Assembly: GCF_903166545.1 (NCBI RefSeq)
Contig: NZ_CAESCH010000001.1
Location: 62,001-126,000, forward strand
Length of the DNA stretch: 64,000 bases
DNA from: Metabacillus schmidteae
Lineage (GTDB): Bacteria > Bacillota > Bacilli > Bacillales > Bacillaceae
Reading direction: 5' to 3'
Below the pieces are notes generated by a model, which did no database searches, had not been told where the DNA came from, and saw only the letters and a program-made list of their open reading frames with translations. Below are positions 17,714 to 29,803 of the stretch, one piece after another. The stretch's first letter is position 1; every line of letters begins with the position of its first letter. The position numbers and the translations under genes are program-made.

Positions 17714-17962
17714 GGTTGATTTGCGCTACAGGTTGCTCGCTTTCCGTGGGGTGGGCGGTGAGCCTCCTTGACGCTATGCGCCTGCGGGGTCTCACCTGCC
17801 CCACTACTCCCGCTCCAGCGCCTAGCCCCTCGAGGTCATAAGCCAATTTAGAATTGAAGGCAAAGAACGCCTTCTATTCTAAATCGTCTTATTTGCCCTA
17901 GGCTGACCAAGGCACTTCTGCATTTCTAACAGGAGTCTCGCACCTTCCGCGGAAATCAACCT
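17714..17962 (+). repeat. Hairpin repeat family 2, interrupted copy
   Basis: Outer ends GGTTGATTTGCGCTACAGG and CCTTCCGCGGAAATCAACC match the intact 131-bp copy at 20820-20950. The middle is split at the CTCCCACAGGAG hairpin loop by a family 1 element (17812-17927). Without the insert it would be about 133 bp. It lies in the 570-bp gap between the LacI gene and pyrG; the rest of that gap shows no gene. Confidence 0.85.
17812..17927 (-). repeat. Hairpin repeat family 1, nested in family 2
   Basis: Reads GCTCCAGCGCCTAGCCCCTC, CATAAGCC with the TTTAGAAT/ATTCTAAA variable stem, then GACCAAGGCACTTCTGC. It replaces the loop of a family 2 element, showing that the family 1 element arrived later. 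Confidence 0.85.
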
Positions 17963-18055
17963 AATAAAGTGACCTTTTAAAATATATTATTTTTAAAATT
18001 AAACTTATAAAAACAAATCTATCTTACATACAGAAGTATATGTTTTTAATTAATA

Positions 18056-18108
18056 AAAAAGCTATCCTCATCCCACTTTTATAGTAGGAATGAGAATAGC
18101 TTTTAAAA
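18056..18108 (-). terminator. pyrG terminator
   Basis: An interrupted long stem: AAAAGCTAT, CTCAT and CCCAC pair with GTAGG, ATGAG and ATAGCTTTT, directly past the pyrG stop. Read on the minus strand it ends in GCTTTTTTATT. Confidence 0.8.
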
Positions 18109-18111
18109 AAC

Positions 18112-19749
<1,638 letters not shown>

Positions 19750-19843
19750 TTATTTTGTACAAAAGATGAAGAAATCATTTAAGAACATAAAATGGGTTCA
19801 TCTGAAAAACCAATAATAGAGAAGCATTACTTAAAAATATAAA

Positions 19844-19958
19844 TAAGAAAGCTCCCTTCCAAAACATTTGAAAGGGAGCTGTAATTGTGTAATTGATAAA
19901 ACAATTGCTTTTTTAAGAGCCCAAAATAGATTCTACCTAGTTAGAAAAAGAAAGTCAA
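19844..19958 (-). promoter_or_regulatory. pyrG promoter and CTP-sensing attenuator
   Basis: On the minus strand TTGACT (19953-19958), a 17-base spacer and TAGAAT (19930-19935) are followed seven bases later by a GGGCTC start (+1 at 19922). About 45 bases downstream the hairpin AGCTCCCTTTC...GGAAGGGAGCT plus T-rich tail (19844-19880) forms a terminator. In B. subtilis low CTP makes polymerase stutter at GGG and add extra G residues, which pair with CUCCCUUUC and prevent the terminator. All elements are present here. Confidence 0.88.
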
Positions 19959-19970
19959 GACGATTTCTTT

Positions 19971-20546
19971 TTATTTTTCTTCGTCTTCCAGCTCGTCGAA
20001 GTCTTCATCTTCGTCTTCATCATCTTCTTCATCTAAATCGTATTCTTCATCATCGTCAATGAGATCGTCATCATCCAGGTCATCATCATCGTCATCGTCA
20101 TCATCTGTATCATCTAGATCATCGAAATCGTCATCTTCGTCTTCATCTGTGTCATCGAAGTCATCCAAATCATCATAATCCAGATCATCCTCAAGCTCAT
20201 CGTATGCTTCATCCAGATCGTCTTCATCATCAGTTTTCTTAGCTTTTTTCTTCTTCGTTTTTGCAACAGGGACAATTTCTTCTTCAATTTGCTCATAAGG
20301 ATACCAAGTACGCAGTCCCCACATGTTCTCACCTACACAAATAAAACGGCCATCAATGTTAATGTCTGTATAGAATTGTGCGATTTTATCTTCAACTTGC
20401 TGTTGTGTTAAACCTAATAGGCCTTTTATTTCCTCTACTAATTCACTGAAAACATAAGGCTTTTTGCTATCTTCAAAAAGCTCATAGGCAACTTCTACCA
20501 TCGCCATTTCTTTTATTTGTTCGTCTGTTAATTGTTTTAGACTCAA
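19971..20546 (-). CDS. rpoE: RNA polymerase delta subunit
   Basis: 191 residues. Residues 1-95 form the HARE-HTH domain (MSLKQLTDEQIKEMAMVEVA, then WYPYEQIEEEIVPVAKTKKKK); residues 105-191 are an almost uninterrupted Asp/Glu tail. Delta binds core polymerase, displaces RNA and helps polymerase recycling and NTP sensing. The acidic tail is slightly longer than in B. subtilis (173 residues in total, from memory). The pyrG promoter starts right behind its stop. Confidence 0.95.
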   Translation of the reverse strand: MSLKQLTDEQIKEMAMVEVAYELFEDSKKPYVFSELVEEIKGLLGLTQQQVEDKIAQFYTDINIDGRFICVGENMWGLRTWYPYEQIEEEIVPVAKTKKKKAKKTDDEDDLDEAYDELEDDLDYDDLDDFDDTDEDEDDDFDDLDDTDDDDDDDDDLDDDDLIDDDEEYDLDEEDDEDEDEDFDELEDEEK

Positions 20547-20819
20547 GTTCCGGCACTCCCTTTCAAGGTCATCAATATCTATCGGCTAACCTCTTAACCT
20601 TCTAGCATTAGGGTAAGAAAGCCATGTAAACATAGTAATTATGTACAAAAATAAACCTAACAAATCATACCATTCATTATAAACAATTTCTAGCGGTTTA
20701 TGCCACCTTTATCATTTAAAAATTTGGTTGATTTGAACTTGTGTGTTGTACTCTATTCTTTTCTTGTTCCAATTAACATAGCACTTAAGACAAAACCACT
20801 TTGGAATTAGTATGTGGGT

Positions 20820-20950
20820 GGTTGATTTCCGCTACAGGATGCTCGCTTTCCGCGGGGTGGGCGGTGAGCCTCCTCAGCGCTTTGCGCTTGCGGGGTCTCA
20901 CCTGTCCCACTCCTCCCACAGGAGTCTCGCACCTTCCGCTGAAATCAACC
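20820..20950 (+). repeat. Hairpin repeat family 2, intact 131-bp copy
   Basis: Ends GGTTGATTTCCGCTACAGG and CCTTCCGCTGAAATCAACC are imperfect inverted repeats, with inner palindromic segments GGTGAGCCTCC, GCGCTTTGCGC and CTCCCACAGGAG. No coding frame. It occupies the gap between rpoE and icmF (20547-21114), which otherwise holds only the rpoE upstream region. Confidence 0.85.
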
Positions 20951-21078
20951 TAATTAGTTTTTGCTTAAAGTAGTTTTAAAATCGTATCTATCAAAAATAA
21001 GTATAAGTGTAAAATTTACACTTATGGAGAAGTTAGATAAATCTGAAATGGCATAAAAATTCTTTAGTAACAAGAATA

Positions 21079-21100
21079 GAAACCGACACTAACCGGTTTC
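21079..21100 (-). terminator. Terminator of the acyl-CoA operon
   Basis: GAAACCG and CGGTTTC arms (21079-21085 and 21094-21100), 15 bases past the icmF stop. Confidence 0.65.
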
Positions 21101-21114
21101 TCTCTGGTTTACTG

Positions 21115-24100
21115 TTACATATTCCGTCTATATTGACCCCCGACTTCATACAGTGCCTTGGTGATTTGGCCGAGGCTTGCTATTTTTACTGTTTCCATTA
21201 GTTCGGCAAAGATATTGCCGTTATGGATGGCTGTTTGTTTTAATTTGGTTAATGCTTCGTTTACTTCGTGTTTATGTGTTTGATGGAATGCTTTAAGGTT
21301 TTGAATTTGGGTTTCTTTTTCCTCTTTGGATGCGCGGGCAAGTTCCATTGTATCCATCATTTCCTCTGATGGAGGATTTGGGTTTAAGTAGGTGTTGACC
21401 CCGATAATTGGCAGTTCCCCAGTATGTTTTTTCATTTCGTAGTACATTGATTCATCCTGAATTTTCCCGCGTTGATATTGAGTTTCCATCGCCCCCAGCA
21501 CACCGCCGCGTTCATTGATTCGATCAAATTCCTGCAGGACCGCTTCTTCTACTAAATCTGTTAATTCTTCTACTATAAAGGATCCTTGAAGCGGGTTTTC
21601 ATTTTTTGTTAATCCATGCTCTTTTGTAATGATCATTTGAATGGCCATCGCACGACGAACCGATTCCTCTGTTGGCGTAGTAATGGCTTCATCATAGGCA
21701 TTTGTGTGGAGAGAGTTGCAATTGTCATGAAGAGCCATTAATGCTTGCAGGGTTGTGCGAATATCATTAAAATCAATTTCCTGTGCATGTAAAGAGCGTC
21801 CTGATGTTTGGATATGATACTTTAATTTTTGACTTCGTTCATTTGCACCGTACTTATCTCTCATGACAGTGGCCCAAATTCTTCTGGCCACCCGGCCGAT
21901 TACGGTATATTCAGGGTCCAATCCATTACTAAAAAAGAAAGACAGATTTGACGCGAAAGAATCGATATCCATCCCTCTGCTTAAATAATATTCTACATAT
22001 GTGAATCCATTGGAAAGGGTAAATGCCAGCTGAGAAATAGGATTTGCGCCCGCTTCTGCAATATGATAGCCGGAGATGGAAACTGAGTAGTAATTTCTCA
22101 CTTTATGATCAATAAAGTATTGCTGGATATCTCCCATCAGTCTTAAGGCAAATTCCGTTGAAAAAATACATGTGTTTTGACCTTGATCTTCTTTTAAAAT
22201 ATCAGCCTGGACCGTTCCTCTCACTGTTTGGAGGGTGTACGCCTTTACTTCGTTTTCCTCCTGACCTGTTAGCGTACGACCAACCTCAGCTTCCTTCTTT
22301 TTTATTTGCTGATCAATTGCCGTGTTCATAAACATTGCCAAAATAATAGGCGCAGGACCGTTAATTGTCATCGAAACAGAGGTGGATGGTGCACATAAGT
22401 CAAAGCCATCATACAGCTTTTTCATATCTTCAAGTGTACATACACTCACACCACTTTCTCCAATTTTCCCATATATATCTGGTCGGTAAGCAGGATCTTC
22501 TCCATATAATGTCACAGAGTCAAAGGCTGTACTCAGACGCTTTGCTGAATCATCTTTTGATAAATAATGAAAGCGCCGGTTTGTCCTTGCAGGTGTTCCT
22601 TCACCAGCAAATTGTCTTTTCGGATCCTCACCTTCACGTTTAAATGGAAAAACTCCAGCTGTAAAAGGAAATGCTCCTGGTACATTTTCTCTGTACAGCC
22701 AAGCTAAAATATCGCCGTCATTTGTGTATCTCGGTAACGCAACCTTTGGTATTGAAAGCCCTGAGAGTGATGTTGTTCGCAGCTTTGTGATAATTTCTTT
22801 GTTGCGTATGATGGTTGTAAATTCAGTTTGTGCATACTTTTCTCTCAAACTTGCCCAATTCGCTAATAATTCCTTCGATCGTGGGGTCAGCTGGTGTTCA
22901 AGCTTATTTTGAAGAGCCTGTAATGAAGTCACAACTTCTTCATTTTTTTCTTGATCCGCTAATGCTTCCAATGCTCCCTTTACTTGAAAGAGTTTTGTCG
23001 CAATATCAGCTTGCTTTTCTGACTGGTGATGATAGGTTCTGACGGTTTCACTAATTTCCCGCAGGTAATATCTTCTTTCCGGCGGGATAATGACATTTTG
23101 CTTTTCAACCTCTTTTACAACAGGTAATGTTGATTGCCAATGAAAGCCTGCCTTTTCATTAATTAGCTCTAAAATTTTCGCAAATAAAGTATTTGTTCCC
23201 AGATCATTAAACTGACTTGCAATGGTGCCAAAAATGGGCATGTCATCTAAATCTTTATCAAATAGCATTCGACTGCGTTGGTATTGCTTCTGGACTTGGC
23301 GTTTTGCGTCCTCTGAACCTTTACGCTCAAATTTATTAATGACGACCAGGTCAGCATAATCGAGCATATCGATTTTTTCTAATTGAGATGGTGCTCCAAA
23401 TTCACTTGTCATCACATACATTGAAAGATCACATATTTCAGCTATCTCGGCATCACCTTGACCGATTCCACTCGTTTCCACTATGACAAGGTCAAATCCG
23501 GCTACCTTCACAACGGAAATTGCATCATGAATCGCTAGTGAAATCTCTGACTTTGACTGACGGGTTGCCAAGCTTCTCATAAATACCTGAGGCGAGAAAA
23601 TAGCATTCATCCGAATTCGATCTCCTAGTAATGCTCCACCTGTTTTTTGTTTTGTAGGATCCACAGACAAAACAGCGATTCGAATGTCCTCTATTTCATT
23701 GAGAAAACGTCTAATTAATTCATCTGTTAACGAGCTTTTTCCTGCTCCGCCAGTTCCTGTAATACCAAGCACAGGTATTTTTTTAGTTTGAGAGTGAATT
23801 TCCCTGAGTAGAGACTCTACTTTTTCAGGTAATGCTTCACCCGAAATTTTGGTTTCTGCATAGGAGATCAGCTTCGCCACCGTTTTTGGATCACCTGATG
23901 TTACCTGATCGATCCTAATATTATCTTGACCTACCGGAGAAAAATCACATTCCTTTAACATATAATTAATCATCCCCTGTAGACCAAGCTCCCGACCGTC
24001 CTCTGGTGAAAAAATTCTTGCGATTCCATACTCATGAAGCTCTTTTATTTCTCTGGGAATAATCACGCCTCCACCGCCACCATAGAGACGAATGTGACCC

Positions 24101-24375
24101 GCTCCTTTTTCCTGCAGCAAATCATACATGTATTTGAAAAATTCAACATGTCCGCCTTGATAAGAGGAAATCGCAATTCCTTGGACATCCTCTTGAATCG
24201 CAGCAGATACGATTTCTTCTACGGAACGATTATGTCCTAAGTGAATCACTTCTGCTCCGCTTGCCTGTAAAATCCTCCGCATAATATTGATTGATGCATC
24301 ATGACCATCAAACAAGCTTGAAGCTGTGACAAATCGAATCGCATGTGTTGGCTTATAAGCTTTAGCTACTGCCAT
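21115..24375 (-). CDS. icmF: Fused isobutyryl-CoA mutase with G-protein chaperone
   Basis: 1086 residues in three parts. Residues 14-145: B12-binding domain with the lower-ligand His25 in DGHDAS. Residues 200-420: MeaI/ArgK-type GTPase with P-loop GTGGAGKSS (207-215), [18 protein letters not shown] and NKFERKG. Residues 550-1086: mutase barrel ([32 protein letters not shown]). IcmF interconverts isobutyryl-CoA and n-butyryl-CoA (and some isovaleryl/pivalyl pairs), loading and protecting its own B12. It is the last gene of the operon, 25 bp after a TetR gene. Confidence 0.95.
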   Translation of the reverse strand: MAVAKAYKPTHAIRFVTASSLFDGHDASINIMRRILQASGAEVIHLGHNRSVEEIVSAAIQEDVQGIAISSYQGGHVEFFKYMYDLLQEKGAGHIRLYGGGGGVIIPREIKELHEYGIARIFSPEDGRELGLQGMINYMLKECDFSPVGQDNIRIDQVTSGDPKTVAKLISYAETKISGEALPEKVESLLREIHSQTKKIPVLGITGTGGAGKSSLTDELIRRFLNEIEDIRIAVLSVDPTKQKTGGALLGDRIRMNAIFSPQVFMRSLATRQSKSEISLAIHDAISVVKVAGFDLVIVETSGIGQGDAEIAEICDLSMYVMTSEFGAPSQLEKIDMLDYADLVVINKFERKGSEDAKRQVQKQYQRSRMLFDKDLDDMPIFGTIASQFNDLGTNTLFAKILELINEKAGFHWQSTLPVVKEVEKQNVIIPPERRYYLREISETVRTYHHQSEKQADIATKLFQVKGALEALADQEKNEEVVTSLQALQNKLEHQLTPRSKELLANWASLREKYAQTEFTTIIRNKEIITKLRTTSLSGLSIPKVALPRYTNDGDILAWLYRENVPGAFPFTAGVFPFKREGEDPKRQFAGEGTPARTNRRFHYLSKDDSAKRLSTAFDSVTLYGEDPAYRPDIYGKIGESGVSVCTLEDMKKLYDGFDLCAPSTSVSMTINGPAPIILAMFMNTAIDQQIKKKEAEVGRTLTGQEENEVKAYTLQTVRGTVQADILKEDQGQNTCIFSTEFALRLMGDIQQYFIDHKVRNYYSVSISGYHIAEAGANPISQLAFTLSNGFTYVEYYLSRGMDIDSFASNLSFFFSNGLDPEYTVIGRVARRIWATVMRDKYGANERSQKLKYHIQTSGRSLHAQEIDFNDIRTTLQALMALHDNCNSLHTNAYDEAITTPTEESVRRAMAIQMIITKEHGLTKNENPLQGSFIVEELTDLVEEAVLQEFDRINERGGVLGAMETQYQRGKIQDESMYYEMKKHTGELPIIGVNTYLNPNPPSEEMMDTMELARASKEEKETQIQNLKAFHQTHKHEVNEALTKLKQTAIHNGNIFAELMETVKIASLGQITKALYEVGGQYRRNM

Positions 24376-24400
24376 CTCCTCACCCCTTTGTTCGTTTTAG

Positions 24401-25021
24401 TTACTCCCCTACTCCTTGTAAAATGATCTTTGTCTGCAATTCAATATATTCGTCAATTGTGTATAGTTTTTGGAGTACCCATCTGCGAAACCCCCACATT
24501 TGACCTTGCACAAAGATATTATGAGCAATTAATTCGGATTCTTCCTTTGAAAGATTAAGCTCCCCATTTCGCACACAGCATTCAATAATGTTTTTAAACA
24601 TTCCCACCATTTCAATTTCTTTTTTTAACACATATGGAAGAGCATCCTTTGAAAGCGATTTTACTTCCTGGTACATGACAAGAACTTCATCCTGCATGTC
24701 ATCCATGACGTAAAAGTAATTTTCAATTGCCCTTTTTAAGCTTTCAATTGTTCCTTGCTTTGTATCGAGATTTTCCTCAAGACGAATGTGAACTTCGTCG
24801 TAAATTCTGTCACAGACTAAGTAAAGCACATCCTCTTTTTGGCGGATGTACTCATATAAAGTGCCGATACTAAACCCTGCGGCACGGGCAATTTCTCTTG
24901 TTGTTGTCCGGTGAAACCCTTTTTCTTTAAAAAGGGTTACTGCACCCTTAATCATTTGCTCTCTGCGTTTTTCAATTAATTTTTCATCCTTAACAGATGT
25001 AATAACTTCTCGTTTCTTCAT
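24401..25021 (-). CDS. TetR family regulator of the acyl-CoA operon
   Basis: 206 residues. HTH: RREQMIKGAVTLFKEKGFHR, then TTREIARAAGFSIGTLYEYIRQKEDVLY. The C-terminal ligand domain is like other acyl-CoA-responsive TetR proteins, although it does not look like B. subtilis FadR itself. It sits between the acyl-CoA dehydrogenase and icmF genes and probably represses the operon. The 256 bp upstream contain a family 3 repeat, so it may also have its own promoter. Confidence 0.85.
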   Translation of the reverse strand: MKKREVITSVKDEKLIEKRREQMIKGAVTLFKEKGFHRTTTREIARAAGFSIGTLYEYIRQKEDVLYLVCDRIYDEVHIRLEENLDTKQGTIESLKRAIENYFYVMDDMQDEVLVMYQEVKSLSKDALPYVLKKEIEMVGMFKNIIECCVRNGELNLSKEESELIAHNIFVQGQMWGFRRWVLQKLYTIDEYIELQTKIILQGVGE

Positions 25022-25090
25022 CTACGTTTCCCACCTAACATAGACACATTCGCATATTTATTTTTTAATATAGTTAATGGTAAAAATTAG

Positions 25091-25221
25091 GTCGTTCCAT
25101 TCCGCTGCAGACACTCGCTTTCCGCGGGGAGGAAGCTGAGCCTCCTCGGCTTCGCCTGCGGGGTCTCAGCCTTTCCTCACTTCCCGCAGGAGTCGAGTGT
25201 CTTCCTCTCCATTTCACTGTC
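25091..25221 (+). repeat. Hairpin repeat family 3, copy 1
   Basis: Reads GTCGTTCCATTCCGCTGCAG, GACACTCG, then GAGGAAGCTGAGCCTCCTC, CGGCTTCGCCTGCGGGG, and CCCGCAGGAGTCGAGTGTC. The GACACTCG end pairs with CGAGTGTC. The second copy at 50897 has GTCACTC/GAGTGAC instead. The overall plan resembles family 2. Confidence 0.85.
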
Positions 25222-25277
25222 GTTTTTAAATAAGATTTAAAAGTAGCAATCATCACAAATTCATACATTTTTAAAAT

Positions 25278-26417
25278 CTATTTCGTTAGCATTCTAGAAA
25301 TAACCAGTCGTTGGATTTCCTGGGTTCCTTCATAGATTTGTGTGATTTTTGCATCTCTCATGTATCGTTCAACAGGGTAGTCTTTTGTATAGCCATAGCC
25401 GCCGAATACTTGGACAGCCTCTGTTGTGACCTTCATGGCTGTATCTCCTGCAAAGAGCTTTGACATTGCAGACTCCTTCCCATAAGGCAGACCCTGTGAT
25501 TCCAGCCATGCTGCTTGATAGGTTAATAGACGTGCTGCTTCAATGCTAGTGGCCATATCAGCCAGCTTGAAGCTAATTCCTTGCTGTGCAGCAATGGGCT
25601 TGCCGAATTGTTCCCGCTCCTTAGCATAAGCAACTGCTGCATCAAGTGCACCTTGAGCAATCCCAACTGCCTGTGCAGCGATTCCGTTTCTTCCGCCATC
25701 TAATGTCATCATCGCGACTTTAAAGCCTTCACCTATTTGACCTAAAATATTTTCCTTAGGCACCTTGCATTCTTCAAAAATAATTTCTGTTGTTGGTGAT
25801 GAACGAATGCCCAGCTTGCTTTCTTTTTTTCCAACAGAGAAGCCTTCAAAGTCTTTTTCAATGATAAAAGCTGTTGTGCCTTTATGTTTACTTGAAGGGT
25901 CAGTTATGGCAAAAACGATATAAAGGTCGGCAATTCCTCCATTTGTAATAAAGATCTTTGATCCATTTAATACATAGTGACCTCCTTCTTCTCTTGCATG
26001 TGTGCGCATTCCGCCTGCATCAGATCCTGAACTAGGCTCAGTTAATCCGTAAGCACCAATTTTTTCTCCAAGTGCCAATGGTGTTAAATATTTCTGTTTT
26101 TGTTCCTCTGTGCCAAATTTATATAATGGCCAGCCTGCTAGTGATGTGTGGGCAGACAGCGTGACACCTGTTGATGCACATACCCTGGATAGCTCTTCAA
26201 CTGCGATAACATAGGCTAAATAATCACTGCCGATTCCGCCGTATTCCTCCGGCCAAGGAATTCCTGTTAAGCCCAGATTAGCCATCTTCTTAAAGATGCT
26301 CATATCAAATCGTTCTTGCTCATCTCGTTCAGCTGCTGTTGGTTCAACTTCTTTTCTGGCAAAATCCCTAACTGTTTTTCTTAACATTTCATGTTCTTCC
26401 GACAGCTTAAAGTACAT
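25278..26417 (-). CDS. acdA: Acyl-CoA dehydrogenase
   Basis: 379 residues, very close to B. subtilis AcdA. FAD/substrate motifs are present: [83 protein letters not shown] with the catalytic Glu in [10 protein letters not shown]. It introduces the trans-2,3 double bond into acyl-CoA and passes electrons to ETF. Start at the second of two ATGs (GGGGAG spacing 7). A 22-base gap after the preceding paralogue supports a joint transcript. Confidence 0.93.
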   Translation of the reverse strand: MYFKLSEEHEMLRKTVRDFARKEVEPTAAERDEQERFDMSIFKKMANLGLTGIPWPEEYGGIGSDYLAYVIAVEELSRVCASTGVTLSAHTSLAGWPLYKFGTEEQKQKYLTPLALGEKIGAYGLTEPSSGSDAGGMRTHAREEGGHYVLNGSKIFITNGGIADLYIVFAITDPSSKHKGTTAFIIEKDFEGFSVGKKESKLGIRSSPTTEIIFEECKVPKENILGQIGEGFKVAMMTLDGGRNGIAAQAVGIAQGALDAAVAYAKEREQFGKPIAAQQGISFKLADMATSIEAARLLTYQAAWLESQGLPYGKESAMSKLFAGDTAMKVTTEAVQVFGGYGYTKDYPVERYMRDAKITQIYEGTQEIQRLVISRMLTK

Positions 26418-26442
26418 CATATTTCTCCCCTTTAAAAACCCC

Positions 26443-27579
26443 TTATTTTAATAGATGCTTACTTATGACAATTCGCTGGATTTCACTTGTTCCTTCATAG
26501 ATTTCACACACTTTCGCATCACGGAAATATCGTTCAACAGGGTAATCCTTTGTATAGCCGTAGCCTCCAAACACCTGTATGGCTTCAGTTGTGACATCCA
26601 TTGCTGTTTTAGAAGCAAATAATTTAGCCATTGCCGCCTGTTTGCCACAAGGTAGTCCTTGATCTTTTAGCCATGCGGCTTGATAGACTAATAGCTTTGC
26701 TGCTTCGACATTTGTTGCCATATCAGCAAGCTTAAAAGCAATTCCCTGCTGAGCCGAGATTGGCTTGCCAAATTGTCTTCGTTCGCAAGCATATTGTGTT
26801 GCCTTATCAAGTGCAGCTTCAGCAATACCCAATGCCTGTGCGGCAATACCGATTCTTCCACCGTCAAGGTTAGCCATCGCTATCCTGAAGCCTTCCCCTT
26901 CCTTGCCGAGAAGATTTTCACTTGGAACCTTTGCATCTTCAAAATGGAGCTGAACCGTTTTTGAGCCACTTAAGCCCATTTTGTGTTCATCCTTACCGAT
27001 GATTAAACCCGGTGTACCTTTTTCAATAATAAAGGCCGAAATATCAGTACTTGCTTTTCCATCTCCTGTTCTGGCAAATACGATATACGTATCTGCTTCC
27101 CCTCCATTTGTAATGAACACCTTTGATCCATTCAGCACATAAAATGAGCCCTTTTTGACGGCCTTTGTTTTCATGCTGGCTGCATCAGAGCCTGAGCTCG
27201 GCTCTGTTAAGCAAAAGGCACCTAGATGCTCACCTCTTGCCAGCTTTTTTACGTACTTTTCTTTTTGCTTTTCCGTTCCAAACGACAGGATTGGATAGGT
27301 TCCAACTGATGTATGAACAGATAAAATAACGGCCAGTGTTGCACTTACCTTTGCTAATTCATGAATAACCATCATATAGGAGGTAAAATCCATATCAGCT
27401 CCATCATATTTGCTTGAAACCGGAATCCCCATCAGCCCCAATTCCGCCATTTTGTCAATAAGAGCTCTAGGAAATACCCCTTTTTCCATCTGCTCTACAA
27501 ACGGCTCTACTTCAGTTTTCGCAAAATCACGCACCATTTTTCGCAACATCATTTGTTCTTCTGTTAACACTAGATTCAT
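26443..27579 (-). CDS. Acyl-CoA dehydrogenase, MmgC-like paralogue
   Basis: 378 residues, a paralogue of the next gene, with [66 protein letters not shown] and [14 protein letters not shown]. Same reaction, likely different chain length or branched substrate. Two neighbouring paralogues with icmF suggest that one acts on short branched acyl-CoAs; that is inference. The gap of 31 bp from the dehydrogenase gene upstream fits an operon. Confidence 0.92.
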   Translation of the reverse strand: MNLVLTEEQMMLRKMVRDFAKTEVEPFVEQMEKGVFPRALIDKMAELGLMGIPVSSKYDGADMDFTSYMMVIHELAKVSATLAVILSVHTSVGTYPILSFGTEKQKEKYVKKLARGEHLGAFCLTEPSSGSDAASMKTKAVKKGSFYVLNGSKVFITNGGEADTYIVFARTGDGKASTDISAFIIEKGTPGLIIGKDEHKMGLSGSKTVQLHFEDAKVPSENLLGKEGEGFRIAMANLDGGRIGIAAQALGIAEAALDKATQYACERRQFGKPISAQQGIAFKLADMATNVEAAKLLVYQAAWLKDQGLPCGKQAAMAKLFASKTAMDVTTEAIQVFGGYGYTKDYPVERYFRDAKVCEIYEGTSEIQRIVISKHLLK

Positions 27580-27610
27580 AGATGCCCACCCCTTTGGTCA
27601 CTTCCAATGC

Positions 27611-28462
27611 TTACGAATACTGATAAAAGCCTCTGCCGGATTTTCGACCGAGCCAACCTGCCTTTACGTATTTTCTTAGTAATGGACATGGTCTGTATTT
27701 GTCATCACCAAAACCTTCGTGAAGAGTTTCCATAATGTACAGGCACGTATCCAAGCCAATAAAATCCGCTAATGTCAGTGGTCCCATCGGATGATTCATC
27801 CCAAGCTTCATGACTTCATCAACTGCTTCCGGCTCTGCTACACCTTCGTAGACTGTAAAAATCGCCTCATTAATCATTGGCATTAAAATACGGTTTGATA
27901 CAAATCCCGGGAAGTCTTGAACTTCAACAGGTGTTTTATTTAGTTTCCTTGTCACAGCTTCTATTTGCTCATACACCTCGTCTGTTGTTGCCAATCCCCG
28001 AATAATTTCAACCAGCTTCATGACCGGAACAGGGTTCATAAAGTGCATGCCGATGACACGATCAGGTCTGGTTGTTGCGGCAGCAATTTCTGTGATTGGT
28101 AGTGATGATGTGTTTGTGGCTAAAATCGCCTGTTCGCCTGCCAACTGATCCAGTTTTTCAAACAAACTAGTTTTTGCTTCCATCTTTTCGATGATAGCTT
28201 CTATAATAAGATCTGCTTCTTTCGCATTTTCAAGCGTCGTGGAAGGAGTAAGCCTTTGAATGATTTCCTCTTTTTTTGAGTTAGTCAGCTTTTCTTTTTC
28301 GACCTGTTTTTGAAGTTGTTTTTTAATGGAGTTAAGCCCCTTTTGGGCAATTTCTCCGTTTAGATCATGTAGAATAACCTCAAAGCCTGCCATTGCACAT
28401 ACTTGGGCAATACCTGAGCCCATTTGCCCTGCACCTATTACCATAATTGTTTGAATTGTCAT
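27611..28462 (-). CDS. 3-hydroxybutyryl-CoA dehydrogenase
   Basis: 283 residues. NAD-binding Rossmann motif VIGAGQMGSGIAQVCAMAGF at the N-terminus, catalytic regions NTSSLPITEIAA and GMHFMNPVPVMKLVEII, then NRILMPMINEA and HPMGPLTLADFIGLDT. Length and motifs match the Hbd/MmgB family, which oxidises 3-hydroxyacyl-CoA to the 3-keto form or works in reverse. RBS GGAGGG. Third gene of the operon. Confidence 0.93.
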   Translation of the reverse strand: MTIQTIMVIGAGQMGSGIAQVCAMAGFEVILHDLNGEIAQKGLNSIKKQLQKQVEKEKLTNSKKEEIIQRLTPSTTLENAKEADLIIEAIIEKMEAKTSLFEKLDQLAGEQAILATNTSSLPITEIAAATTRPDRVIGMHFMNPVPVMKLVEIIRGLATTDEVYEQIEAVTRKLNKTPVEVQDFPGFVSNRILMPMINEAIFTVYEGVAEPEAVDEVMKLGMNHPMGPLTLADFIGLDTCLYIMETLHEGFGDDKYRPCPLLRKYVKAGWLGRKSGRGFYQYS

Positions 28463-28497
28463 AGAAACCCTCCTTGATTTGGATTGATCAAAACCTA

Positions 28498-29676
28498 TTA
28501 AACTTCAATCATAATCGCGTCACCTTGACCGCCGCCGGAACAGATAGCAGCGATTCCAATTCCTCCACCTCTGCGTTTTAATTCATGTATTAGGGTAATG
28601 AGGATCCTTGCTCCACTTGCTCCGATCGGGTGCCCAAGCGCTACTGCGCCACCATTGACATTGACCTTTTCAGGATCAAGATTGGCCAATTGGTTTGCAG
28701 CTAATGCTACTGTGGCGAACGCTTCATTAATCTCGAATAAATCGATATCTTCAACAGATTTCCCTGTTTTCTTTACTAATTCATTAATAACAAGTCCAGG
28801 TGTTTTCGGAAAATCTTCAGCCTCAACCGCGATGGCTGTATGAGCTAAAATAGTTGCGAGAGGCTCTCTGCCTTCCTGCTTTGCTTTTTCATCACTCATA
28901 AGAACGAGGGCAGCAGCTCCATCATTAATTCCCGGGGCATTTCCGGCTGTAATGGTTCCGTCATGGTTAAAAACAGGAGACAGACTAGCCAAACGTTCAA
29001 TTGATGTATCTTTTCGTGGTGCTTCATCTTTTTCCACGATGATCGGTTCTCCCTTTCGTTGCGGCACAGAAATAGATGTGATTTCTTCTGCAAGTATCCC
29101 TGATTCTTGGGCAGCAACTGCTCGTTTATGGCTTCTTAATGCCCACTCATCCTGCTGCTCTCTCGTAATTTCAAGTTCCTTAGAGGTGCTGTTTCCGTAT
29201 GTCCCCATATGAACACCGGTAAAACTGCAGGTTAATCCATCATGAATCATTAAATCCTTCACCGGATGATCACCCATTCTTAAACCCCATCTCGCCTTTG
29301 GCATGATATAAGGTGCATTACTCATTGATTCCATCCCGCCTGCGACGATTACCTCTTCATCTCCGGCACGAATGATTTGGTCAGCCATTGTCACACTTCT
29401 TAACCCTGATGCACACACTTTATTAACTGTTTCTGTTTTCACATTCCAAGGTAAGCCTGCAGCACGTGCGGCTTGACGTGAAGGAATTTGTCCCTGCCCG
29501 CCTTGAAGGACATTCCCTAAAATCACCTCTTGTACGTCCTCAGCTTGTATATTCGCTCTTGATAGGGCTTCTTTTATCACAATTCCTCCAAGCTCTGCAG
29601 CTGTTAATGTTGACAATGCTCCGCCAAATTTTCCAATCGGTGTTCTTACTCCACTTAAAATCACTGTTTTTGTCAT
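28498..29676 (-). CDS. Acetyl-CoA C-acetyltransferase (thiolase)
   Basis: 392 residues. Nucleophilic Cys in [11 protein letters not shown], His in [11 protein letters not shown] and the [16 protein letters not shown] loop, and second Cys in [11 protein letters not shown]. It cleaves 3-ketoacyl-CoA to acetyl-CoA or condenses two acetyl-CoA (MmgA/AtoB type). RBS AGGGGAG. A cre-like site and a TGAACG palindrome lie just upstream, so the last six genes might also be controlled from here. Confidence 0.94.
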   Translation of the reverse strand: MTKTVILSGVRTPIGKFGGALSTLTAAELGGIVIKEALSRANIQAEDVQEVILGNVLQGGQGQIPSRQAARAAGLPWNVKTETVNKVCASGLRSVTMADQIIRAGDEEVIVAGGMESMSNAPYIMPKARWGLRMGDHPVKDLMIHDGLTCSFTGVHMGTYGNSTSKELEITREQQDEWALRSHKRAVAAQESGILAEEITSISVPQRKGEPIIVEKDEAPRKDTSIERLASLSPVFNHDGTITAGNAPGINDGAAALVLMSDEKAKQEGREPLATILAHTAIAVEAEDFPKTPGLVINELVKKTGKSVEDIDLFEINEAFATVALAANQLANLDPEKVNVNGGAVALGHPIGASGARILITLIHELKRRGGGIGIAAICSGGGQGDAIMIEV

Positions 29677-29699
29677 ATATAATCTCCCCTTTGTTTCTT

Positions 29700-29735
29700 T
29701 GATAACGCTTACAATAAAACTGAACGCTCGCTCAA
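29700..29735. promoter_or_regulatory. cre-like site and FadR-type palindrome before the thiolase gene
   Basis: TGATAACGCTTACA (29700-29713) matches the CcpA site TGWAANCGNTNWCA at 13/14 positions, 24 bases upstream of the thiolase start. Next to it TGAACGCTCGCTCA (29721-29734) is an imperfect palindrome related to FadR/TetR boxes. Both fit carbon and acyl-CoA control of beta-oxidation. Confidence 0.5.
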
Positions 29736-29803
29736 TTTCTTTTCATGGTCAAAGAGGGGTATCCCCCTCTTTTTATTTTAACTTATGGACCTCCTGAAAA
29801 TGA

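Noticed and set aside
19971..20332. Long frames antisense or out of frame to the rpoE acidic tail
   Set aside because: They are shadows of the GAT/GAA-rich repeat coding for Asp/Glu; their low-complexity Met/Lys/Ile products are not real proteins.
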